This document shows positions 22,021 to 31,930 of a stretch of DNA of 64,000 nt, piece after piece. Under the pieces are notes generated by a model, which worked only from the letters and a program-made list of their open reading frames with translations, was not told the origin of the DNA and searched no databases. Positions within the stretch are counted from its first letter, which is position 1, and each line of letters begins with the position of its first letter. Made by a program: the position numbers and the translations under genes. This stretch comes from Colius striatus. Its lineage: Eukaryota > Chordata > Aves > Coliiformes > Coliidae. Location: positions 52,026,152-52,090,151 of the forward strand of contig NC_084763.1 of NCBI RefSeq assembly GCF_028858725.1, given 5' to 3'.

Positions 22021-25000
22021 AGGGAACAAAGAGCTTTGCAAGAATCGCTTCTTGGAAAGTCCTGCCTGCAGATGGACCACGCGAAAAAAAAAACCGCGAA
22101 GGGGAGGAGGAAACCTTCGCGCGAAGCCAAGAACGCGCCTACGCGTGGCCAAGGGACCGCTAGCACCGTCCCGGGACAGGGAAATTGAAGTCACCCCATT
22201 AAGGGATGATGGGACGGGAAAGCAACTCCCTGTTCACATCCAGACGGGGATCGGGGACCTCGGAGAGAGGCATCGTCGTCCGGGACCCTCCGCTGCGCTG
22301 AGAGCCGCGACGGGCGAGGCTCGACGGGCCCCAGTCCAGCTCCCCTGTGGCTCCGCAGCCTGCCCGTGCCAAGAGTCCGCGGCCGGGAACCCCGCGGGCC
22401 CTGCGGTTCTGCTCACTCCTCGCTGAGTGTGTGCCCAGATTGAGAGAGGCCCGAGGAGGGCTCCAGCACTACTTCCCACTCATAGGCAGGGCAGCTGCCA
22501 CACCGGGCAGGTCCCTCAGTCTGGTGCTGGAAACCTCCGTGGACGGAGCCTTCACAGGCCCCCAGGACAACCTGTGCTGCTGCTTGGTGAAGCCCACCAA
22601 GTCTAAAGGAGGTGCTGTTTTCTTATGGATAAAAAGTTTGAACCGCTTCTATTTCACGTCCCCAGGCAGCGGCAAGGTGCTGCGGGGTCCTCCGCACATC
22701 ACTCTGCCCTACTCCCGCAGCCCTTCTGTCCCGAGTAGATGCTCCAAGCCCTCACGGCCTCGCCTGCCCTTCGCCCCTTCTGGCTGCGCTTCCAAAGCCA
22801 GCCGCAGTACTTCGACACGGTCTCATAAATGTCGAGCGCGGGGAATAATCCCTTCCATCGGTTCCTTGGGCTGTGCCCGTGTTGCTGCAGCCCGGAGGTG
22901 CTGCTGTCATCCTGCGCAGCCCAGGTTCCCGCCCACCAGCACTCCCAGTCCTTCCAGCGGTGCTCGGTGGGCAAGAGGCACCTCGACGCTCTAAAGCGCA
23001 GCTTGGCAGAGGCACCTCTCGCCCTCCGACCGCTCCTCTCGAGCAGCCCTGTCCCGTCGAGTCGAGGGACACATCTGGGCGACGAAACACGGCTTTGACA
23101 CCTCATGGGAACTGCGGTGCTCCTCTTTCTCCCCGCTGAGACTCTCCGAGGGGCCGCACTGCCCCTTCACACCGCGAGCATCCCTTATTGCCCCCTTTCG
23201 GCTCCCCAGCACGGGGAGAGTAAATGCGTGGCGGACCCACGGCAGACGGGCATCAGGCGCCCGTGGGAGGGCAGAGTCTCGCTCTGCTCGGCCCCTGAGG
23301 ATGCTGGGGAAGCCTACAACCGCCCCTGCATCTCCATAGTCCCCGTGACCTGCCAGCTCAACCTCTGTTCTGTGTCATCCCCCAGCAGCCCGGCACCCTC
23401 TACTGTGCAGAGGCAGGGGCACAGGAGCCCTGCCCACCGTCTCTCCTGTACCTGCTGCCTCATCCGGGGTACACGTGAACGCTTGCCCGATCCTTCCCCA
23501 CTGCTGCCCCGAGCGGGCACGAGTGTTAATAAATCCAGCATATACCATACATGAAATCCTACTGTCTAGTACCTATGTCGTTTCGACGTCAAAGTACCTG
23601 GAAAAAGAAGAAAGCAAAACTCTAAATGCCACCAAGGCTAAGGTGATATGGAGGGGATTTCCTGGCTACCGAGCTGGCTCTGTTCCCTTTCCTGCATGCC
23701 CAAGGAGTCATCACCCATGGGATGTTCAAAGCCGATGAGCAAACCACGTCGAGTGGCCCCTGTTACCACCGCACCCACTCGAGATGCACACATACACATT
23801 CACAGACACTCATGTTCCTACGCTCCCCCACTCTTGCCTTTCCCTAGCGCTTTCCCTAGGTCAAACAGTGCCGACAGATCCAGAGGAAGGGAAAGCCCCT
23901 GAAATAGGCTCCCTTTTCCCCCAAAGCCTCTGCCACCAGCCTTCTCCCAGCCTCGCTTTTTGACCCCGGTCTGTCCCCGTCCCCGAGAGGGAAGCTGGGG
24001 CCGGTACATCTCTCCTTAACCTGGAGAGGGAAGCATCTTCCCAACCGCCTAGTCTGAAGACTTGGAGGGATGATAAGGAAGGAGATGCAGAATATCGGTT
24101 CTTGCTCTAAGGACAGTGTGTGCCAGAGAGGCTCGAGAAGTCCATCCCATTTACAATGTCCGAAGGAGCCTTTCCCCCTTCCTTAGGGCTAATGGTACTC
24201 TTATTTGCTCTGCTGAACGTTGGTGCCGCAAAGCTGGAGTGGGTCCTGCAGCACTTGGGCAGCCAATGTCACATTGTGGAGAGAACATCATCCCAGGGGG
24301 CCACAAGATTCGGACAGGTGGTCTTGGAATCCAGTCTGTACGGTATGCCCGTACCCTGCGAGGCAGCTATGTCAGGACCGAGGGGCATTTCGCGGTGCCG
24401 TTGTGGCCGTGGGTCTTCCGCGGCTCCCGGGGATGGGGGGTAGCAGTTCGCACTGCTGGGGGAAGCAGAGGAGTATTTTGGGAAGCCGCTCATTCCAAAC
24501 TCGTGCGGACTCGGAGCCAGTCTTGAAACCGTTTACAACTAGCAGATCTCTTGACAGTTCGCGAGAGGTACCTAGAGGAGGGAAGAGATATGTGGAGCTG
24601 CTTCGTAGGACCAAGGTCTCCTCCTCTCGCTGGACACGGCAGGCGCTCCGGCTGCGCCCTGGGGTGCGAAGGCAACGAAACATAGTTGCCCCCGGCTTCC
24701 CGGCGCGCAGTGCCCGGTCCGGCCCCCGGCACAGGGACAGAAGTGATTTCCTCACCTGCCTTTGAGGAATGGGCACTGACCGTGCCCGAAGGCACCGCCC
24801 GAGGAGCGGGAAGGCTCCTTTCGAGTTGCCCAAGACGTTACGAAAAGTAAACGCGAAAACCGGGAGCCGGTCTCAGAGTGGTCCGGGCCACGGCAACACA
24901 CCGAGGTCAGCAAATGCCTGTGTCGCAAAGATGACTTTTTCAATATTTGTCCTACCCAAGTGTCTCATCCGCCCTCCTCTCGCCCGTCCGGAGGGAGCGG

Positions 25001-26049
25001 CGTGCTCACGGGATCGTCACCTCCTCGCACCGCTCCTCAGCCAAGAAAATCTATCACCAGCATCTGACACTTCGCTCATTCAGTTCCTCGGGAGCAGGAA
25101 CCAGTGTGGGGGGATCCCAAGTAGCACATGGCCTCCGGAGTCAATGACCACACAAGTCCAATCCGGCAACCACCTTCACGGGGACTAGGAGTCGCTAAAG
25201 GTGCAGAGATAGGGCGAGACAAGGGCCAGGGCAGGGCTGCATGCAGGGTCTGTCCTGCCGGCCCTCACTCTGGTCCTCCGGTCCTGCCTCTGCCCAGGTG
25301 ATCGGCGTTGTACGCGCGTCGTCCTGAGGAGAACGAGCTCTCAGGGAGCGATGGGGCCCTACCCTAGCTCCGTGGGCGAGGTGTGCCGCAGCACAGCTGG
25401 GAGAGTGCCTCTGCTTCTCCAGAGCAAGAAGAGCACGCGGCCCGTCGGTGCCCATCCCTTCCACTTGACAGGTTTCATCTCGACATCTCTCGGGGCCGGA
25501 GCGGGCAAGGACAGCAGTACGCGTCCCTCGGCCCGACGGGGCTGCAGGGCGCGCAGAACACTCGGTGATGATCTTCATGGAACGCAAACGGATGCCAGTC
25601 CCGGCTGCTGGCTGCCCCAGCGCCCGTGGTGCAGAGGTCGGCGGGGTGCGCCCGAAGGATTGGGCCCCGGTAGGCTTTGCACTACCCAGGGATCTGTCCA
25701 ACGAACACATTTTTTATCCGCACATCCATGCACCCGGATGGCTGAGCGGCGAGTGGCTCCCTCCGGCACCCACGAAGAAACATGGGCGCGGACGCTGCTC
25801 CCCAGCCCCCCCGCCGGGATATGAGCCCCATGGAAAGAGGCAGCACCGCTTCTCTTTGTTGCTCTCTGCGCCCGTGGAGTCCCGGGGGATGTGCTCGGGG
25901 AGTGCGGCCCTGCAGCCGCGGCCCTGGCCTGATCCCATGCTGGAAGAGGCAGCCGGGACCCCTGAGCCCCCTCACCGTCTCCATCGCTTCCAGTCCAGAG
26001 TCTTCTGAAGTGGCTCCAAACTGTTTCCCCTTCCTCCATGCACGTGCTA
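22021..26049. other. GC-rich upstream region, no gene seen
   Basis: About 4 kb of CpG-bearing GC-rich sequence upstream of PTF1A. Many frames of 60-180 codons overlap on both strands, lack family similarity and change phase freely, so I reject them as genes. I do not see a clear regulatory motif cluster. Confidence 0.45.
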
Positions 26050-26460
26050 CCCAATACTCTTCTCAAATCTCCATCTCCATCCCGTCAGTGTTCGGTTAAA
26101 CAGGAGAGTCACAAAGAGTAAAGTTGGGCAAGTATGGCTATTTTCCCCCAAGACTGTAAAACCCACCAGCTCTCCCATGGCGATTCCTCGGTGTGCGGCA
26201 CCTTCAGAGATGCAATGTTTGATGCAGAAGAGAAGCAGAAGACTTCTGAAAGACTGGAGCAAAGGTGGCAAAATATGTATGGAAATGATATTTTACTAAA
26301 GATTAATAAAAAACCCCAAAACAACCCGATTGCTATTCCGGATTTCAAATGCCACTTTATTTAATTGAAACGTTAGGCATCTTCTCAGGTCTTTTTACCA
26401 TTGAAAGCATAATTTAAACTAAGCTTTGCTCAGTACAAGCTTGGGAAACTGTATATGTCT
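26050..26460. promoter_or_regulatory. Candidate upstream regulatory island
   Basis: AT-rich segment about 5 kb upstream of the PTF1A start, between GC-rich blocks, with AT-rich homeodomain cores (AGATTAATAAAA near 26301, TATTTAATTGAAA near 26358). No exon seen. Function is inferred from composition and position only. Confidence 0.3.
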
Positions 26461-27154
26461 GGTGATAAACTTCTACGCCACTTTCCTGCTCTGCAGGTGA
26501 GGGGAGGAGAGCCGCAAGGCTCGCTCGGGATGGGGGTCAGGGTGTCCCTCCGTGCGCCTGGCACCGGGCAGGTCTGTGCGCTGCCAGACACCGTAGGACG
26601 GAAACCGTTTGCGGGGACGTCTGCGGGAGCTCTTTTGCGTCCCGTGGGCCAGGGAAAAGCCCATCAGCCCTCTCTGCCTCCGGGCTGTGCTCCATGGCAC
26701 TCCCGGCTCCCGGAGGCAGGTTGCCGGGACTCGTGCGGCCCCGCGGGCGGTGCGGAGGGAGTAGAGCTGGCTACCGTCGCCGAGCTGCGGCGAGCCCGTC
26801 CCTTCTCCCGCCGCCGAGCGAGGCACATAAATTGGGCACTCGCCCCTCCTCCCTTCTCCGCGCCGCTGCCAGGGCGAGCGCGGCGCGGCGGGACGGCGGC
26901 CCCACAAAGGCAGCGGCGCGGCCCCGGGCCCTCGCACGCCCGGCGGCGGAGGCGGCACCTGCAGCCGGGGTCGTCCCGGCTGCGCGCCCTCCCCTCCGAG
27001 CTGGTACCTGGGCGCTGGGCCGGTAATGCACCATAAAGAGCCTCCTTTCAGGCTCTTTCAAGCCGAGATCGCGAGGTCACCGTGTCTACAAACCCCCCTC
27101 TGTCGGCCGCGCCGGCCGGGGTGCCAACGCGGCAAGCTGGAGAACAGGCACAGC
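26461..27154. promoter_or_regulatory. CpG-island block with inverted repeat
   Basis: GC-rich block leading to the duplicated module. At 27035-27058 it has an inverted repeat with arms AAAGAGCC and GGCTCTTT around an 8-nt loop (a ninth T-A pair can close inside). The same arm sequences form the inverted repeat at 18110-18134. Confidence 0.45.
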
Positions 27155-27292
27155 CCATGGGAATCCCAACACTTGTGCCGCCGGCTCCCCCGGCCCGCCC
27201 TGCTCCCCCCTCCCCCGGCCCGAGGAGCCGCTGAATGTAACAAATGAGCTGCAATCGATCTGCGGGCACGGGGGAAAATCAAATTATATGGT
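27155..27292. promoter_or_regulatory. Duplicated PTF1-type enhancer module, copy A
   Basis: CATGGGAA at 27156-27163 fits the RBPJ consensus and is followed 14 bp on by the E-box CACTTG (27170-27175). TGCAATCG at 27250-27257 and AAATCAAATTATATGGT at 27276-27292 follow. All four elements recur in the same order in copy B (28014-28163), with the first pair and the last pair at identical spacing. RBPJ site plus E-box is the composite site of the PTF1 complex. The mouse upstream PTF1A autoregulatory enhancer is, from memory, described with two PTF1 sites. Copy A sits about 6.2 kb upstream of the predicted start. Enhancer function is inference. Confidence 0.6.
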
Positions 27293-28013
27293 GCGGCTGG
27301 GCGGCCGCGGCCGGCCAAAGGTGCGGGCGAGCGGCGGGCGGGCGGAGAGCGGCTGCCCCAGCCGGAGCGTTCTCCGCGCAGCGGAGGAGCCGTCGGCCCC
27401 GCTCCCGCCGAGCCCGGGCCCGCTCGGCTTCGCCTCCCGCTCTGTGGAGGGGTCCGAACTGCGCCGGCTGTGCCCCGGCTGGAGGTGGCCGGCTGCGGGG
27501 GGCTCGCCCCGGTCCCGCTAAAAGCGTCTCCGCCGGCCGGTGCCTCCCTTGCCCCGAGGCGCCCGGCAGCCGCCCGGCCTCGCCGCCGGCTTGCGCGCAG
27601 GTTGCGCGGCGTGCGGAGGCGCGACCAGCTACAGCAAAGCATCTGGGGTGCACGGGACGGGAGCAACTCCAGCAAGGTCGTGCATCAATGGTCTTTCCTC
27701 CCCTTCTGGTGCCGCCTTCAGGTCTCCTACCCGAGCTCCTCGGGTTGGCGGCGGGCAGCGGCCCCGTCCCGGCATCAGTGCCGCCGGGCCTGCCCCGTGT
27801 CTGCGAAGCACAGAGACGCACCGGCCTGGCCAGAGGATAGACGGTCACCCGCTAGCCGGGCTAGGCCAGGCCCATCAGCACCTGCCCGAAGCGTGGGAGG
27901 CGGGGGGTCGGACGACGAGCTCGTACCTGAGCCCTTTTTCTCGCCCCCCAGACGCGTGTGGGGACGGCTCCGCTTGGGAACAACTCCGTGCGGGGCCGGC
28001 GCTGCCGGCGGGT
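27293..28013. promoter_or_regulatory. CpG-rich spacer between module copies A and B
   Basis: GC-rich sequence separating the two module copies. Open frames of 180-205 codons here are composition artefacts. I saw no further copy of the 17-mer. Confidence 0.45.
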
Positions 28014-28163
28014 CCATGGGAATCTGACCACTTGCGCCGGCGCCGCCGGGAGGGGGCTGTGCTGCCTTTACAAAAAGAGACACAATTAAGCAAAATGCTC
28101 AATGAACATTATAAATGATGTGCAATCGCCTCGCAGATTGCTTAGCAAATCAAATTATATGGT
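28014..28163. promoter_or_regulatory. Duplicated PTF1-type enhancer module, copy B
   Basis: CATGGGAA at 28015-28022, E-box CACTTG at 28029-28034, TGCAATCG at 28121-28128 and AAATCAAATTATATGGT at 28147-28163. The RBPJ-like site to E-box offset (14) and the TGCAATCG to 17-mer offset (26) equal those in copy A; the distance between the two pairs is 106 bp here and 94 bp in copy A. Between TGCAATCG and the 17-mer this copy has a C/EBP- or MAF-like palindrome TTGCTTAGCAA (28139-28149) that copy A lacks. About 7 kb upstream of the predicted start. Confidence 0.6.
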
Positions 28164-28560
28164 TGCTCACGGATGATTTCCATGTGCTTTAAAAGGCAAA
28201 CAGGTACTTTCTGATTTGGGAGGGGTGTTGTTGGTGTTGGGGTTTTTTTTTCCTAAACAAAACAAAACACAACAACAACAAAAAAAAGCACAGCCCTTTA
28301 AACATTGCAGAGCAATGCCACATGCTGAAAGGAGGCTGTGTGAATATTCACGTTCTCCTTTGTTCGCCCCTCTATTTCACAATGGCCCGGGGAGGGCACA
28401 TCCACTGCATTCTTGTAAATTTACCAATCCTTGACTAAAACCGCCAGGCACCTGCTTGGCAAAGCACAAAGCTGCCCGCGTTTCCACCAACAATTTACTG
28501 TTTCATCGGCTTCTAAACTGGCCAGACAACAGAGGAACTCAAAGCTAATATCATTTAAAT
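28164..28560. promoter_or_regulatory. Candidate enhancer extension with E-box/TC-box pair
   Basis: AT-rich continuation of copy B. A CACCTG E-box at 28449-28454 and TTTCCACC at 28481-28488 are 32 bp apart, about three helical turns, which could be a wider-spaced PTF1-type pair. A poly-T/poly-A/CAA-rich patch lies at 28240-28290. No gene seen. Confidence 0.3.
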
Positions 28561-28830
28561 CAACGGAGATGGCCGAGTTCAAGGCTCTGCCGGCTGTGGA
28601 GGCGGCAGGGCCGCGGCTACCGCCCGGCTTCTCCGACGGGAGCGGCTCAGGTGCGGGCGGGCGGGCTGAGCCCTGCCCGGCACGGCCCGGGGCGAGCGAG
28701 GGCTGGAAGGAGGGCAGCCGCGGGGCAGGGGGAGATGCCGGACGGGTACTGGTTTTGCTGCGCGGTGACTCCTTTAGGCCATCGCAGGGGATTGTCCTTC
28801 CTTGCTCCCCCGGGGGGAATCTGTGAGCAA
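28561..28830. promoter_or_regulatory. Small CpG-rich block, right edge of PTF1A domain
   Basis: The last GC-rich stretch of the domain. Composition falls to AT-rich immediately after. No exon seen. Confidence 0.4.
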
Positions 28831-30839
28831 GGCCACTGGAGGAAAGCAGCATGTAAAAAGTGCGTTTGGTAAGGAGTGCGTTATGGTCCAGTACACAAAA
28901 CCACTCGTGGTGAGGGCAAATGGTTCCTCGAAGCCAGGCCCTGGCAGCAGCCTGCTCTGACCCAGAGGATCACTCCTTTGAGCAGTTCCACAAGATTGTT
29001 GTAGCTGCAGACGGGTAAGCTGGATCAAAGCAGGGCAGATGATGGGTAGTGAAATCCTAGCAGTGCACTGCACAGTTCCTGCTCAGTTCTAGAAAGGTTC
29101 CCTATGGCCAGCTGGCAGGAGATGCTGGGACTAGGTTTTTGGGTTTTTATTCCTGACACCTCACAAGGACTAACAGTCCTCTCCCAGTGGACAACGGGAC
29201 ACTACATTCTGGTGAATAACCATGCTACATTACCTCTTCCATGAATATATCCAGATCTAGATTAAATAGAAAGGCTTTCCAGTCATTACTCCTTTTTGTG
29301 GGTTAGAGACTCATTTTGTGCTCTAACCTCCTCCCTCTTGTGCAACTGTGGGTTCCCGTGAAAGACCTCAGTCTCCATGGGATTGCCCCTGAGGTTTGTG
29401 TACAGTTGCCATGTTCCTCTCCAGCTCTCAGTTTGCCAGGGCCAGCAAAGTAAGCTCAGAAATAAACTCCTTGTCTCTTTATCATCCAGACCACTTTTCT
29501 CTGCCCTTTTCTCTGTATGAGTTAATCTGCTGGGACAACCAGAACTGTAGCTGTATGCTGCTGTCCAGGAGAGTCCTCATAGGTCCTTGGGGAGTGCTGT
29601 CGCCTTTCTGCCAAACCCCACACTTCCTGCTGCAAGGTTTGTGTTTACTCTTTTCATGGTCATGTTCCTTCAGCTGCTCATGACCATTTTGTCACTAATT
29701 ACTGCCCCAAGGTCTTCTTCCTCCTCTATCTGGCAAGGACGACCAAGACCACAGCCATAGCACATGTTCCTACTTTACGTTCTGAATGTGTGACCCCTCA
29801 ATGCTGGATTTCATTCCTTCTTTGCCACTCTGGTACTCACAATCCACAGCTTCCTCCTGATTTTTAAACCCTACTCCATGGTGGGATGTCCTTCTTATGG
29901 CTTTGTCAGATGTTATTAGCAGAGCCTCTCTTTTCTCATAAAACTGTTCATGGAGATTTTCTGTAGAGTCCATAAGAGCAAAATAATGATGATGCTGGAC
30001 AATAGCACAGGTCTATACAGTTCCTTCATCCACCTGTGCCAGTGGTAAGAACTCAGGGACTTCTTTTGCATGAGACTGTTTCTATTATCCAAGAGTTTTT
30101 AATACATTTCTCCTCTTCTGAACTCAAGCAGCTGGTTGCTTTCTTTAAATTATTAGGTACAATTTAGCAGAGCTGAGTTTTAAATGAATGATTCCTGTCT
30201 TGGCAAGAGGTGCAACACTTGAGAGCTGCAGAGGCTTAAAAGCACCTTAGCTGTACCTGTTCTTCAAGAATCTCTCCTCAGTTGCCGTCTAACCCCTCAA
30301 GAGTCTCCCCCAAGGAGACAGCCTGCATTGTTGGTGTTTTGTGGAATAGTTTTGGCTATAACACGATGTGAAAACTATGTTGATGATTTTTAACTAGGAA
30401 GAGTTGACCCACCCCATGGTTGTTTGGTTCCAGGAAAGGATTTCCAGTGGAGATCCCTCAGTCCCCACTTCTAAGTGCAGTAAGGCTTTCCTCCAGCCCA
30501 GAGGTGGACATTTTACATTTGTTGGCTCCTCACTGGGCCTGCTGGCTCACTCTTGAATTCTTTGTTGATCATCCTCCTTTCACCACACCAGAAGCCTTGG
30601 GGCTTGGTGCCCAGCACCTACAATTTAGGCATTGCAAAACCACATCTCTGCATCCATTTAGCCCTGAGGCTTTTATCTTTGTGGCAAATGATTAACCAAG
30701 TCAGGGACATGAAAAACATCTATACAAGGAGATGCTGCATTTTCTTTGGAAGCTGTCCACACATGAAATGTACTGTTTTACCCAGGCTGGTAGCTCTTCT
30801 ATGCTCAGGTTCAAGTAGGAATGGGAGAACATTGTTCAT
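28831..30839. other. Intergenic, no gene seen
   Basis: Unique-looking AT-rich sequence. Short frames only. Parts near 30480-30700 could be further decay products of the antisense CR1 copy that follows, but I cannot align them with confidence. Confidence 0.4.
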
Positions 30840-31930
30840 TCCACTCTATGAGAACCTTTCTCACAATGAGGAGTGTTTTCATGTCTCCTCTCAAAGATCT
30901 CTTCCTGAGACGAGGCAAATCCACATCCCTTCAGTGTGTGCTTTTTAAAGATATGTATTTGCTTTCCGATCACTGCTAATTTCCCCGTAGCTTTTCTTCA
31001 AGGGTAATGTCCAAAACTGGACACTGTACTTAGGATAAGCTCCACCAGTGCCAAGTAGAGCAGAATAATTACTGCAGTGTTTTACCCAAGACGCTGCTGC
31101 TAATGTATCTCCAAACGCTGCTTGTTTCTCTGCATGGGATTTACCTCGCCTTGCCCAGTGCACAGTTCACAACAGCCCGTCGATTTATTCCTGCACTACT
31201 GCTGCCTTGTCAGTTACTCCTCGTTTTGCAAACCACACATTTGATCTGTCTTTTGTCCCAAGACTGCATTTTGTACTTGTCTTTATTACAGTGCAGCTTA
31301 TTGATTTCAGGCAAGCTCTCCAATCTGTGAGGATCAATGTGAGTCCTGATCCTGTTCTCCAAATCAATCTCACCAGCCTCTCCCAGCCAGTGCTCACAGG
31401 AGTTGAATTAAGTGCTCTCTTTTCCAGTAGCCTATTTGTTGTTGAAAACATTGGGGCCACAACAGATGCCTGCTGGAGCCTACTTGGCATATCCAGCTTT
31501 GACAGTGAACTGCAGACGAGTGCTTTGGTACTATTCAAATCTTATGTGCCCGTTCTAATTCATTTCTATTTCATTACAGATTTTCTTTATAAGAAAGAGT
31601 AAGGCTTTTGATACTAACAAAGTTGACAGATATCACATCTATCTCTTTACACACTTGGCTAGTTAGTCCTTCAAGTAAGGACACTGAATTAATTTGAAGT
31701 GATTTGTTCTTGATTAATTCATGTTGATATGTTCTACTGCCTTCTTATCACTTACGTGCTTACAAATTGATTAATAATTGACTTTCATTATCGTGGTTAC
31801 GCTGATGAATTTATACTTCCCAGGATCCTCCTCTTTGCTCTTTTTTTTCTGGGCTTGTAAACACGTGCCTCTGGCATCAATGTCCTCAAGCAAATCACTT
31901 TGGGTGTGAATCATCATTGCCTCTAACTCC
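30840..31930 (-). mobile_element. Ancient, highly diverged CR1 LINE (RT region)
   Basis: Reading the plus strand, phrases of old archosaur/turtle-type CR1 appear in antisense order: 'CATGTCTCCTCTCAAAG', 'TCCAAAACTGGACACTGTAC', 'CACCAGTGCCAAGTAGAGCA', 'TTTGTACTTGTCTTTATTAC', 'TGTTCTTGATTAATTCATG', 'GTGCTTACAAATTGATTAAT' and 'CCCAGGATCCTCCTCTTTGC'. Indels and substitutions are heavy, so the insertion is old. The 131-codon plus-strand frame at 31207-31602 is an antisense reading of this element, not a gene. Confidence 0.8.

Noticed and set aside
24116-28118. Frames of 150-205 codons upstream of PTF1A (for example 26455-27036, 27058-27675)
   Set aside because: Overlapping on both strands in GC-rich DNA, low-complexity translations, and crossed by candidate regulatory elements.
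31207-31602. 131-codon plus-strand frame
   Set aside because: It is an antisense reading of the ancient CR1 copy at 30.8-31.9 kb.
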